This document shows, one piece after another, positions 1 to 31,756 of a stretch of 64,000 nt of DNA. A program made the translations under genes and the position numbers. Below the pieces are notes generated by a model. It was not told the DNA's origin. It saw only the letters and a list, made by a program, of their open reading frames with translations, and made no database searches. The stretch is from Odobenus rosmarus divergens (lineage: Eukaryota; Chordata; Mammalia; Carnivora; Odobenidae): assembly GCF_000321225.1 (NCBI RefSeq), contig NW_004452126.1:50649-114648 (forward strand), in the 5' to 3' direction. Position 1 is the first letter of the stretch, and each line of letters opens with the position of its first letter.

Positions 1-1382
1 CCGCACTGCCTCAGTCTGTCCTCCCCACACCGACGCCTAGACAATGCTTCCTACCTTTCCTCCCTCCTCAGACCTCCAACACATCCTTCCCCCCCACAAC
101 TGCCACCCGTGGTTGATGACCCACTTTCCATCACTAGGAAGACAGATCGACCGTCAGAGAACGTCCACATGCCCAAGGCACATCCCCACTCGCCCGGCCC
201 CTGCTCACACCCCTCTGCCCCGTTAGAAGCATGGATTGCCATGGAGCACCAGGCCACACCTTTGGAGGCCACCCCAAAACCACAGGATCTTTCCTATGAG
301 CTGCTATTTCTTCCATCTTAAGCATACAACAAAAAAACTGCTAAAAATGACTAAAATTTTAGGTCCTCCTTTTAATAACTAAATCAATAGGTCCAACTTG
401 AGAAATTATTGAAATATATGGACTCTATATATGCGGACATTAGGGTGCATCCAAGCATATCACTCATACCAAGAGAAACACCGTGAGCTAGCAAACTCCC
501 CAGCACATAGAGGAAGCTCTGACCCTTGGGGCCCAGCTCTGCCAGAGCTTATCCAACGGGGCTGACAGGCAGAGTGGTCACCAGGCAGGATGGACACCAT
601 CCGTGGACTCAACACTCAGACTGGTGCTCCTCAAACTGATGCTGCCCGGCCACTGTGTGTGTCCAGCGTGGTGGAGCAGAGGCCAATGCTGAGCCTCCAG
701 CACGGCCCATCCCTGAGGACAAATGGGGAAGTCAGTAACACGGAGTCCCACCCTTCATGAAGGGGCAGCCACTGACCCTCCCAGGAAACTTTCATTTCCT
801 GGGTTCAGATGTGCCTTCCTGCCCAAGACCTGTCTGCCAGAAGCCCAGCTTATGTGCACGTGGAATGCCCTTCCACGGTCCTAAACAGAGCAGGCCTGAA
901 ACTGTGGTCTCCCTCGGCTGGGAGGGCTCAGTGTCTCATAAACGCTGCCCTAAGGCTGGGGCACCACCCACTGGGCACCAGGTTACAATGTGATTTATGG
1001 GGAACACCAGCCTTCTTTCTGGAGGTCAGAACTTGAGCAGCTGCTAAGGCCAACATGACCAGCACCCAATAAAAACTCGGGGCACCGAGTGTCTGACGGG
1101 CTCTGTGGGCAGAAATACTGCCCAAGCCCATGTTACTGCTTTTCTTGTGCCCAACGAAGCAGCTCATTTGGCACGTCCCTCGTGCAAGGGAGGGAGCCTC
1201 AAACACCTGCAAGTGGACTGCTCTAGATTTGCCGTGTCTTTCTCCTCACCAACCAGCTAGGTATCCTTGCTGATTCCCTGTGAGAACCTTAGCCATGAGC
1301 GCAACCATCTACTGTGATTCCTGAGTCCTTCCAGTGAGTTCCCGAGTGTGGGGTTGCGCTCAGGACCCCTCAAAACACATGG
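1..1382. other. NDUFA10 intron 8, unique sequence
   Basis: Lies within the intron after exon 8. I searched both strands for the missing C-terminal exons of NDUFA10 and found no match. No recognisable repeat. Confidence 0.6.
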
Positions 1383-1815
1383 TGTACTGAGTTGAATAGT
1401 GTCCCCCCCAAAATTCATGTCCACTTGGAACCTGTGAATGGGATCTTATTTGGAAACAGGGTCTTTGCAGAGAGAAGTTGTGATCACAGGGGACTGGCAT
1501 GAGTCCTAATCCCATGACCGGTGAATTTATGGCCAGAGAGAAGTGTAGACAGAGACAGACACGCAGGGAAGAACGCCCCGTGAGGACAGAGGCAGAGTGC
1601 GAGTGACGGAGCCACACACCAAGGAACGCCAAGGATCACCAGCAGCCACCAGGAGCTGGAAGAGGCAGGAAGGATTCTTCCTAGAACCTGAAGAGCAGGG
1701 CGGCCCTACCAACACCCTGACTTCGGACTTCCGGACTCCAGAACTAGGAGACTAAACTTCCGCTGTTTTCATCACCCCCGGCGTGTGGCTGCTTGTCACG
1801 GTAGCCCCAGGGCAC
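1383..1815 (+). mobile_element. MLT1-like MaLR solo LTR (ancient)
   Basis: It begins with 'actgagttgaatagtgtccc' followed by 'aaaattcatgtcc', and ends with 'ccagaactaggagactaaac' and 'ttccgctgtttt'. This is the layout of ERVL-MaLR LTRs (an 'aaaattcatgt' start and a 'cctccagaactgtgagaaataaatt' style end with polyadenylation signal). It is degenerate and has no internal viral genes. The exact subfamily is not assigned. Confidence 0.65.
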
Positions 1816-2399
1816 TCACACACACAGTCACTGGCCTAATGCGGCCTGACCAAGGAACTCATTTCATGGCCCAGGAGGTGTGGCAACGGCCCCACGCGTG
1901 AGACACTCACTGTCCTGACGCAGCCGGCCTGACAGAACAGCGAATGGTCCCTTGAAGGACGTCAAGGCACTAGCCGGAGAAAGCACTTTGTAGTGTGTTT
2001 GCGAGAGTCAGGGAGCTGCTCAACAAGCAAACCAGCAACAGGATTAACAGCCATCTCCCCACCATCCTGGGCCCAGGGGCTGGAGGACAAAGTGCCCAGA
2101 GGAGATACAAGCAGGAGTTTTGATTCTAAATCCTCTAAATCTGGAACAGTGCTTGGCACAGGGTGGAAGCAAGTATCTGTTGAATTAATATTGGAAATCA
2201 ATTAATTGTCAGACTGGAGAATGCAAGAGACTGTTTGAAGGGCATAGGAAATACACCTCATCATTGGTGGTACCGTTAACACTTAACTTAAAATAGAATT
2301 CCTTCAAAATTCTCTAAGTTTCTACAGCAGGTGAGGGACTACACTCAAAACTCCAGCCCCTCATCCTATCTGGCCGGTTCCCAAAAGCCCGGAACTTAC

Positions 2400-22014
<19,615 letters not shown>

Positions 22015-22095
22015 TGCTCCGCGGTCGGCACCGGCTCAAGGACCCGCGGGGACGCGGTCGCGACGGGGTCCTCCTCCGCGGCCGGCGCGCCGCAG

Positions 22096-22103
22096 TGACG
22101 TCA
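22096..22103. promoter_or_regulatory. CRE (TGACGTCA), 82 bp upstream of the NDUFA10 start codon
   Basis: A full palindromic cAMP-response element lies within the CpG island. Full CREs in CpG-island promoters are typical CREB/ATF targets. Function here is inferred. Confidence 0.7.
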
Positions 22104-22136
22104 CGGCCGGGGTGCCCGGGCGGCGCCTGCCGGGAG

Positions 22137-22142
22137 CTTCCG
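22137..22142 (-). promoter_or_regulatory. ETS/GABP (NRF2)-type core CGGAAG
   Basis: CGGAAG reads on the minus strand, in the direction of NDUFA10 transcription. GABP sites are a common feature of nuclear genes for respiratory-chain subunits. One short core alone is weak evidence. Confidence 0.45.
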
Positions 22143-22150
22143 AGCGACGG

Positions 22151-22160
22151 GCGCAGGCGC
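22151..22160. promoter_or_regulatory. NRF1-like site GCGCAGGCGC
   Basis: The sequence closely matches the GC-rich palindromic NRF1 binding site, 137 bp upstream of the start codon. NRF1 drives many nuclear genes for oxidative phosphorylation, so it fits the gene. Binding is inferred. Confidence 0.6.
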
Positions 22161-22620
22161 CAAAGAGCGGGGTTTGGGCTCCCGGCCTCCGGCCGCTTGG
22201 GGCTGACTACCCCTCCGCCTGCGTCCCGCCTGGGCCTTGCAGGGTCCGGCCGCCCGAGCTGGGCCTGGGGCCGCGACAGAGGCTCTGGAGACCCTCTGCG
22301 GGGGTTCCGAGGTCGTGCGGGGCGCGGAGCCGAGGCCTCCCCTGGGCTGGCAGCTGCTGCGCCCGGGACGCCCCCCGCCCTCCCACATACCCCGGGCTGG
22401 CAAGTGCAGACCTGAAAATCACCTGGACCTCTGTCGGTGGCCCGAAGCCCGTCCGAGCCCGGAAGGTAGCTCGGGACCGGGCGGGGCGGGGACAGGAGGC
22501 AGCCATGATGATGGACATGGCCTCTCCGCCCCAGGGTGCTGGGCAGGGGTCCCCGTCCTCGTCCTCCCGGCTGGGTTACGAGGGACCGCAGGCCTGCTAG
22601 GGCCTGTAACACCTCGGATG

Positions 22621-24334
22621 GCATCCGAACACCCAAGCGCAGTGGGTTCTCGGTTAACTGCAGTCGTTCCAGGGGTCAGGTTAGCACGAGTTGACTTTAA
22701 CGCGAGCTTTCTTTCCTACCAGCCTTACGTTCGGAAGGGTTTTAGCATCGCACGTTGCCGGGCTCATGGTTCTTAACTCCCGAAGTTTTCTATCGTTTAA
22801 CTTCCATTTGGTTCTCAGCTTTTAGGAATGATGGTGGAATTGTATGCTAGGGTGGGAATGCGGTTCTGGAAACGAAGGTCTTTCAGCAGATTTTTCCCTA
22901 AATCGAAAATTCCTGCTCGGCGGAAATGCAGAGCCCTAGTCCGCGGAGCCAGAGTGACTTAGAAGATCTGGGATGGGCCCTGAACTGCGATGGAAATGGT
23001 CTGCGTTGAGAGCAACACTGTTCTAAACCCTTCGTTCCCGGAGAGCAGCGGCCACGTTCACGTCCTGCCCCGTGTCCCCAGCCCCAAGCAAAGCTCCTGA
23101 CACGTTGCAGGTGCACCTCCAGTAAGCAGGTGCGACCAGGGAGCCCTAAGCCCTCCAGCCCCGTGGGGTCACCACCTACCCAAGGCCTCCCTCTACATCC
23201 TGTGTCTCGGGTCGGAGTTCAGGGAAGGGCTCTCTGTCCTCATCGTGCTTTATTATCTGTCCCATTCACCTATTGCCTCTAGCGCTCCAGTTTTCTTTTC
23301 CAGCTTTACCCCAGATGAAGACACATCCTTTAAGTTCTTTCCCAAGACAAAGCCCTTGTGTGAGCAACTGGTCCTGAGGGCAGAGTGAGACAGGGGGAGA
23401 GACGGTAGTCACACATCCCTGCCAGGTGATGCGTGGTCAGGCCTCACAGGCCCTCTCCACCACTCTTCTGGGAGCTGCCTCCCTGTCAAGGCCTGTTCCA
23501 GACCTGGCCTCCTCTCCCCCCTGGTACCTCCTCCAGGGATAGGTCCTGAGACAGAACAACAGCGGACAGAGTCCATGGGGCGCAGCTCTGAACACTAACA
23601 TTCGTGATGAGTATTGAAGTAAGGGATGTTATATATAATGCTTCCCAACTACTCTTTGTAAATCAAACTTTATTTAAACAGGTTAATCTTGTAACTACAG
23701 TAAGTCAAGCTCTTAGGAAATAGATAATATGTTTCAGGTGTTCCTCGTTGTGAGACCATTCATAAACACTGTTATGGGACTTTGGTAGCCAGCTCCAACC
23801 AGTACTGTCCTTCCCTGTCCAGAAACACTGGGAAAGGAAACCATGCACTCAGGAAATTCACTTCCAAGTGAGCTTCTTTTATAAATATCCTGTAAGTTAC
23901 ACTTCTGTCCAGCTGCAGTTTGAGTGATTGTATAATCACTGCCACAGTGAAACCAAATGAGAGAAAATTCAATATTGATTCATAAGAAAAAGTTGACGTT
24001 TCTGGATCAAGAGGGGATACTTGCTCTATCCTGAGATCACGTGACCTTTGAGACTTTACTAATGAGATTCGCATTTATGTAGTATACACTTATAGAACAC
24101 TATCCCCCAAATCCTAACCTGTCCAGTCTCCATCCGAGATACTATATAATACCTGACGGTCAGCACCGACTAGCCGTGTAAAGCACATGGTGGAAACCTC
24201 ACCAGACCCGGGCAGTTCCGTGCACGCATCTGGCTGCAGGTACAGCCTGATCTAGGTCTCAAGCAGTATTTTCCCTGTGTCACCTCTGACTTCTGCTTCC
24301 CTGAGAACGTGGGTCCCCACAAGACCCCCAGCAT
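22621..24334. other. Intergenic, upstream of NDUFA10
   Basis: GC-rich near the island, then AT-rich from about 23.6 kb. No gene found on either strand. Confidence 0.5.
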
Positions 24335-24935
24335 GGAAGTTTGTGGCCGCTGTATTACAATAGGCAGATGCTGGAGTCAGATGGGGCGTCCTTCAGAGGG
24401 GGAGTGGTGAGCAGACTGACAGCTGCACACCGTGGAGCGTGGTCAGCCCTGAAGTGGAAAAGAAGAACAAATGAGGACTTGCACCACGTGGAGAATGACT
24501 CCCGGGAAGGTGTAGCTCCATTTACACAACATCTTGAAATGACATTTTGGAGACAGTACACATTAGTAGCTGCAGGGGTTAGCAGTGGGGGTAGGATTGC
24601 AGGGAGAGGGAGGGAAGTGATGCACTTATAAAAGACCAGCTCGAGGAATCCATGTGGTGTTGGGCAGTGCAGTGTCTTGATTGTGGTGGTGGACCCCAAA
24701 CCTACACAGATGAAAACATTCTATAAAACTTAGCACACACACTGACGCAGACACAAGTATGGGAAATGCGGGAAGCCTGAAGAAGGTGAGTGGCCCAAAT
24801 CAGCATCCACATCCTGGTGGCACTACTGTATGATAGTTACGCAAATGTGATTACTGGGAGAAACTGGGCAAAGTTTACAAAGGATCTCTGTGTTATTTCT
24901 TAACAACTGCGTGTGAATCTCTAATTACCTCAGTA
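24335..24935 (+). mobile_element. Ancient L1 3'-end fragment
   Basis: It has the standard end-of-L1 order: 'gaatgactcccgggaag', 'tgaaatgacattttggagac', a G-rich stretch, 'gaaaacattctataaaactt', 'gggcaaagtttacaaaggat', 'taacaactgcgtgtgaatct'. It is heavily diverged. Confidence 0.65.
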
Positions 24936-24939
24936 TAGT

Positions 24940-26130
24940 CTTTAACTGAAGATGTCAGTAGTATTTATATGGGACTTCTCTGTTCTGTCCCATCATCTAT
25001 ATGCCTCTCTCAACAAGACTGCAGACTGAGGACTAGCTATAGAGTAAGTCTCAAAATTGATAGGCTAATTCCTCCAATTTTTTTCTCCTTCAAAATTGGT
25101 TTAGCTGTTCTACTTCTTTTGCCTCTTCATATGAATTTTAGGATCAGATATCTTCTCTGCATTTACAGAAACTCTTGCTGCAATTTGGGTAGTAATTGTG
25201 TTAAAACTGCGTAGCAGTTTGGGGAGGATTAGCCTCTTTCTGTGCTGACTCCTCCCATCCATGCGCAGCAGACGCCCTGCATTTATTTGTGCCCTCTCTA
25301 ACTCCTGCCACTGGCACCGCACACTTTCCAGCATGGGAGTTCTGCAGTTTTGTTAGATCTACACCTAAGTACTTAAAAACCGTTTAGTGCTTTCAAATGA
25401 TATTTTAAATTTTGTGTTCCTTGTGTTCATTGCTAGTACATAACACAACTGGCTTTTGTATGCTTAGTTTGTATCCCATGCCCTTGCTGAATACACTATT
25501 AGTTCTAGAAGATGGTGTGTAGATTCCTTGGGACTTCCTATGCAGACAGTTATGTCATCTGTAAGGAGCAGTTTTATTTCATTCCTTCCAGCCTGGATGC
25601 CCTTCACTTCTTTTCCCGTCTTTACTGCACCAGGGCTGGAACTTCCGGTTCTGTGGGGGACAGCAGTGGCAAGAGCCGACCTCCTTGTATTCTTAGGGGG
25701 AAACACTCAGGTTTTGGTTATGTGTGATGCTAACTCCAGGAGATTTGTAAATGCTCTTTAGGAAGTTGGAGCAGCTCCCTCGGTTCTTTGTTTCCTGAGA
25801 ATTGTTCATTGTTACCATGAATGACGTTAGATTCTATTAAGCAGTTTCTCTACATCTGTTGATAGAAGCATGTGACTGTTCTGCTCTAGCCTGTTAATAC
25901 AGTGGATCTCAGTGATTGGTTTTTGAATCCTGAACCAACCTTGTATGCCTGGACTGAACCCCACATGGTCATATTATGTCATACTTTTTGTATATTGCTC
26001 AATCCCATTTGCAAATATTTTAAAACAATTTTTATATGTATATTCATGAGAGAGATGGGCTGTAGTTTTCACTTTGGACCATCTTTGTAAGGTTATACTA
26101 TCAGGATAATACTGGATTCATAACATTACC
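24940..26130 (-). mobile_element. Ancient L1 ORF2 fragment, antisense
   Basis: It reads as the reverse complement of an L1 reverse-transcriptase region, for example 'cagacagttatgtcatctgt' (the ADD active-site neighbourhood in antisense) and 'tagcctgttaatacagtgga'. Many stops and indels; not functional. Confidence 0.75.
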
Positions 26131-26809
26131 TGGGAAGTGTTCCTGTTTACTTTCCTCAACCACTTCTTTTTGGTGGACTCCTGACTGCCCCTTTTGCCAG
26201 TGATGCTGGGCTCAGCTGGTGGCATTGGGGGGACTGTCCATCCACACAGAGGAAGAAGGAGCCCCCTGGGCTGGGACTCCTGCACCCAGCACAGCTGTCC
26301 TTCAGGTGTAAAGGGGGAAACAAAGACATTCTGAGGGGAAGGAACACTGAGAGACATTGTTTCCAGCAGACCCCACCCCTAAAGTGTGGCTGCAGGAGAA
26401 CCGTGGCGTGGACGTAAATAGAATAGACCTCCTTCGTGAGCTTCTCAGATCCCGTCAGATGGTTGAAGCATGTCTGTGTGGAGGAAACGGAACGATCACA
26501 TTGAGAAAGTCGGGAGGGTACAAGGACGTCAACAGAAGTTGACTATTCGCCCGAAGTGGTCAGGCAGGGATATGACAGATTGTGAGCAACCACGAGGGAA
26601 ACCGCGCAGCACAGGACGGCACTGCCCAAGCACCGCCTCCTAACAAGTGGAACTATTATTATGACACTATAACTAAATCAAGATGGATCTCTCAAAAATG
26701 TAAAGGTTTCCAACCAAAAGGTAAGAGGAAAGAAGCAGAGGAAAGAAAGAAAACGGAAAACAGACATAAGCCCTAACAATTACTTGATAACCTAAATTAT
26801 CCAAATTGA
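26131..26809. other. Intergenic, unassigned
   Basis: The block 26190-26350 is C/G-rich and unlike the L1 on either side. No family recognised and no gene. Confidence 0.35.
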
Positions 26810-28573
26810 ATTTGTAATTTCAAAACTGCCCCTCCCCAAAAAAATTCCCACACCCAGATGATTTCACTGGAGAATTTTGCCAAACACTTGAGGACTTAAC
26901 TCCATACAGTCTCCTCTGGAAAATAGAAGAAGAGGGAGTGCTCCGCATCCCACTTTATGGTACCCAGACGGAAAAAGCACCAAAAGAAAGAAAAAAAAAC
27001 ATTATAGGCCAATATTTATCACGAACTTAGACACCAAAATTCACAAAATGTTATCAGATTGACTCCAGCAATGAATAAAAAATGAAGACCACACCACCAC
27101 CAAATGGGATTTGTTTAAAAGTTGCAAAGCTGATTTGATATTCAAAGTCAGTCACTGCAATCCACCTTAACACATAAAGAAGAAAAATCAGTGGTCAGAA
27201 CACCTGCAGTAGAAGAAGGATTTGACAAAATACAACACTCGTTCATGTTTTAAAAAAAAAAAACAAAAACATGAAACAGACCCTCCTGGCAAGCAGGGAA
27301 GAAAGGAGGAGCTGCTTCAACTTGGTAAGGAATGTCTACAAACCCCACAGCTGACATCACACTTGATGGTGAAGAGCTGATGCTTTCCTTCTTATCCTTA
27401 TACAAGAGGAAGCAGCAAAGATACCCGCTTTCCCTGCTCTTGTTCACCAGAGCCTTGGAATCCTAAACAGTACAGAAGGGCAGGAATAAAAAGGATATGA
27501 AAAGAAGAAATTACACTGCCTTTATTCATAGATTACATGATTGGCTAGGTAGAAAATCCAAAGCAATATACCCCAAAAAGCCCCTACGACTAATAAATGA
27601 GGTCTGTGAGCTTGCAGGTTACAAGGTCAACACACAAAAATCTGCATTTCTATATATTACGAACAAAGTGGAGGCTGAAATTTAAAAATCCAATACCATT
27701 TATGATTGCTCCAGAAAAAAAAATGTAATACTTATGTATCATCTAGTGAAGCATATATAGGATCTGTATGCTGCAAACCACAAACCACCAGAGAAAGAGG
27801 TCAGAGAAAACCAGGCGCTGGAGAGACTTGCTATGTCACTGTGTTGGAAGACTCAGCAGAGCAACAATGCCAGTTCTCCTCAGAATGATTGTAGGCTTCA
27901 TGCAATTCCTATCAAAACCCCGTCAAGATCCTTTGTACACATAAACAAGCTTATTATTAAATTTATAAGGAAACGTACAGGCCCTAGAATAGCCATAATC
28001 ATTTTGAAAAAGAATAAAGTGGGGGGAACTAATCATTCTTGCAATGTTAAGAATTCACTAAATAGCTACATTTCTCAAGCCCGTGCAGTACTGGTGGAGG
28101 GACAAACACATCAACAGAACAGAGGACTATAAGTAAACCAGCACAGATGTCCTCACCTGATGTTTTATAAAGGTACAAATGCGATTCAGTAAAGGAAGGA
28201 TAGCTTCTTGTGCAATGGTGTCACAGAAACTGGACATCCTTGATACAACCTTCACACCATATGCAAAAATTAACTCAAAACAGATCACAGACCTAAATGT
28301 AAATATAACTATACAGCTTTCAGAAAACAGTCCTAGAATAAAACCTTCAGGACCCGGGATGAGGGGAAGAATTCTTGGACTTGACATCAAGAGCATGATA
28401 CACAGAAGGAAAACATGCTACATTGGAACTCAGCAAAATTTAAATGTTTGTTCTACAGGGACTTTATGCAAACAGGCAGACATCAGATGGGGAGAAAAAG
28501 TGTGCAATTTGACAAAGGATTTGCATCCAGAATATGTAAAGAGCTCTCAAAACTGAACATTAACAATCCACTT
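26810..28573 (+). mobile_element. Ancient L1 ORF2 fragment
   Basis: L1 landmarks run in order: 'cacacccagatgatttcact', 'ggccaatatttatcacgaac', 'tatgattgctcc', 'caattcctatcaaaaccccg', 'acagatcacagacctaaatg'. It has multiple frame breaks. It continues after the two SINEs at 29024. Confidence 0.8.
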
Positions 28574-28589
28574 AGAAAATGGGAGGCAT

Positions 28590-28828
28590 GGGGCACCTGG
28601 GTGGCTCAGTTGGTTAAGCGACTGCCTTCGGCTCAGGTCATGATCCTGGAGTCCCGGGATTGAGTCCCACATCAGGCTCCCTGCTCATCTGCACATCTGT
28701 AGGCAAAAATACCTGCTCAGCAGGGAGTCTGCTTCTCCCTCTGACCCTCCCCCCTCTCATGTGCTCTCTCTCTCTCTCATTCTCTCTCTTTCAAAATAAA
28801 TAAATAAAATCTTTAAAAAAAGAAAGAA
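28590..28828 (+). mobile_element. CAN-SINE (younger of an adjacent pair)
   Basis: It starts gggcacctgggtggctcagt and ends aaataaataaataaaatctt plus A/G tail. The 16-bp perfect target-site duplication agaaaatgggaggcat lies at 28574-28589 and 28829-28844. It contains an extra stretch in the middle (about 28690-28725, 'atctgcacatctgtaggcaa') not seen in the other SINEs here. Confidence 0.95.
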
Positions 28829-28844
28829 AGAAAATGGGAGGCAT

Positions 28845-29023
28845 GCCTGGGTGGCTCAGTCAGTTAAGCGTCCAACTCTTGATTTTGGCTCAGGTCATGA
28901 TCTCAGGGTCCTGGGATCAAGTGCTATATTGGGCTTCCCACTCAGCTTGGAGTCTGCTTGAGATTCTCTCTCTCCCTCTGCCCCTCCTCCTGCTAGTGCT
29001 CTCCCTCTCAAATAAATCTTGAA
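28845..29023 (+). mobile_element. CAN-SINE (older of the pair)
   Basis: It starts gcctgggtggctcagtcagt directly after the second target-site copy of its neighbour, and ends ctcaaataaatcttgaagaa. It is more diverged ('ccaactcttgattttggctc' is an older subfamily signature). The younger SINE inserted at its 5' junction. Confidence 0.92.
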
Positions 29024-30030
29024 GAAAGAAAATAGGAAAGAGATGCGAACAGACTTCACTGATGAGGACATGCGGATGGCCAGTAAGCACAGGAAAGGAT
29101 GCTCAACATCATTAGCAGTTAGAGAAATGTAAATTAAACCACAATGAGACACCACTGTGTACTTTCCAGAAAGGCTAAGTAAGACAGTGATGACACCGAT
29201 GCTGGAGAAGATGCAGAAACTGCTCACTTGCTCACTGCTGGCGGGAACAGAAAATGGCACAGCCTTTCTGCCGAAGAGTTGGCAGTTCCCTTTAGCACTA
29301 AAAATGAGCTATAATACAACAGTGATGCAAATGAGCACTTGTTCTCCTGGGCATTTACCCCAGAGAAATGAAAACTTAGCTTCACAGAGAGACTTGTACT
29401 TGAGTGTTGCTTGCACGTTCGTGCCTCACAGCTGGCAACCGGGAACACCCCCGCTTGTCCTTCAACAGGTGAACAGTTCAGTCGTGGTGCAGAACACTTG
29501 TTGGCAACAAAAACAGACTGTTGACACACAGCCTGGATAGACCTCCAGAGAATTTTGTTGAATGGAAAGAATTTTGTTGAATGGAAAGAATTTTGTTGAA
29601 TGGAAAGAATGCAATCTCAAAAGATTGCACACACTATGATTCTGTTTATGTAACATCCTTGAAATAACATTATAGAGACAGAGAACAGATTCGTGGTTGC
29701 CAGAGGCTAGGACATCAAGTGTGTGTCCTGTGGTGATGGAAACATTCCACGTGCTATGAAGGTGGTAGTCCACAAAGCTACACAGGTGATAAAACTACAG
29801 AGCTACATGTGTGCACACACACACGCACATGCACACACACAGATGAGTGCGTGTATAGTTGGTGGGATGTGAATCCGTTCTGTGGGTTGCATTGAAGTCA
29901 GTGTCCTGATACTGAGCTGAGCTAGTCATGCAGGATGGTGTCATCCAGGAAGGCTGGGCAAAGCACACAGAGAACCTCCCTCCATATTTCTCTGCAACTT
30001 CCTGTAAATCTATAATTATTTCAAAAAAGA
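29024..30030 (+). mobile_element. Ancient L1 3' part (continuation)
   Basis: L1 tail landmarks include 'gcacaggaaaggatgctcaa', 'gcatttaccccagagaaatg', 'tccttgaaataacattatag' and 'gaacagattcgtggttgcca'. A CA-rich stretch lies at 29810-29845. Inside it a 20-bp unit is repeated three times at 29549-29608. Confidence 0.8.
29549..29608 (+). repeat. 20-bp unit x3 tandem repeat inside the L1
   Basis: The unit agaattttgttgaatggaaa is repeated three times without mismatch, starting at 29549, 29569 and 29589. It is an expansion local to this L1 copy. Confidence 0.95.
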
Positions 30031-30119
30031 AAGTTTAAAAATTGTGGAACAGAGGTAATTTAATTTTAAAAATAAAAATGTTTAAAAAGTTACCATTTGT
30101 GTTAGTTTAAAAAACCCCA

Positions 30120-31620
30120 AAACTCATATATGCAGAAAGATGTGAAAGATCAATCACTGAAAATCACAAAACAGTATTGAGAAGTTGAGGAAGTTGTAAA
30201 TGAATATAGGCGTGTGCCTTGCTCTTGGATTAAGAGTCTCAAAATTGTAAAGATGACAGTTCTCTCCAGATTGATCTATAGATTCATTACAATCCCAATA
30301 AAAAATCCAACAAATTTTTCTTTTGTTGAAATTGACAAGCCAATTCTCAAATTTATATCTCCCACCACCCATTTGGGAAGGGCTAAGAATAACCAAGGCA
30401 ATCTTGAAAAACGAGACCAAGGATGGAGGATTTAGTACCAGATATCAGGGTATAAAAAAGCTATAGTAACTACAACAGCCCAGCATTGGTGCAGAAAGAG
30501 ACACAAAGACAAATGGAACAGAATAAAGAGTCTGAAAAGCGGAGGATGGATGGGTAGATAGATGGGTGCATGGGTGGATAGGTAGATATGTGGTTTATGG
30601 AAAGGGTGGCAGTGCAGAGGGGAAGACATGGTCTTCTCAATACATGGTGGGTACGGGGTCAATTTGATATCCATATAGAAAAGGATGAACTTTAACCCAT
30701 ATCACATGCCGTAAAAAAAAAAAAAAATCAGTTTCAGATGGGTTGTAAATCTAAACATGAAAGGTAAAACAATAAAGCTTCTAGAATTAAATAGGAGAAT
30801 ATCTGTATGGCTTGGAATAGGCAAGCACTTCTTAAATGGAAAATAAACCGAGTGTAATGGGAGAAAATGGACAAACTAGATGTCATAATAAAGCAGTGCT
30901 CCTCATTGGAAGACATGTTTATGGGAATGTAAAGGCAAGCCTTTCTAGGACATTTTTGCAGTAAATGCAACAACAGAGGCATGTAAGAATGCCCACGTGT
31001 TAAAAAGAAACAGCAACTATATCTGAGACTAGGGGACGCCGCGGTGATGGGCATTCAAGAATGTACACACCCAGGACAACAGACCCTAACATCACCGGGG
31101 CACTCAGCATTTGTCCCCTGGGGAACTACAATGACACCAAGTGTTGAGGAGGCTCCAGACTGCTGGGACCCTCACACACTGCTCATGGGAGCGAAAAGTC
31201 AGTGCACCCACCCTGGAAAACAATTTGGCAGTTCCTACTAAACCTACACAAACACATACCTCATTTTGGAGCAATTATCAGTGTCATCTACGTGTACCTC
31301 GGTCCAGCCTAGGCACACGGCTAGCAAAACTCAGTGTACATTAGTGAAAAGAAATGTTTACCACGGTATTAGCCCATAATAATAATAATAATAAGCACCA
31401 TCCCTAACACTGTCCATAGAGTCAATGCCTGGTGCACTGTGATACGTTTACACAGTGCAATATTACACATGATATGCATGAATCATTGCTACGTGCAAAA
31501 ACATCAAGGATTCACTCAAATATCATAATGAAGAAACATAAAAGCATCTTCACAACTGCATTCATAAAAACCTCAAAAAATACCCAAAGTGACTGCTGCC
31601 CTTTGTGAAAACAAAAACAG
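30120..31620 (+). mobile_element. Second ancient L1 fragment
   Basis: It restarts inside ORF2 ('ctccagattgatctatagat', 'acaatcccaataaaaaatcc') and runs to 3' sequences. It is a separate copy, because the ORF2 order begins again after the previous L1's 3' end. (AAT)n lies at about 31375-31393. Confidence 0.7.
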
Positions 31621-31756
31621 ATAAAGGTTTATTATTTCTGTGTGGTTCTATAGTTTGCTATATTTCATTTGCAGATTTACTTTAAAAAGCATAAAGTGCA
31701 ATATAAGATAGCATTTTATTATCACTACAAATTAGATTTCAGGATGTTTGATTGTC

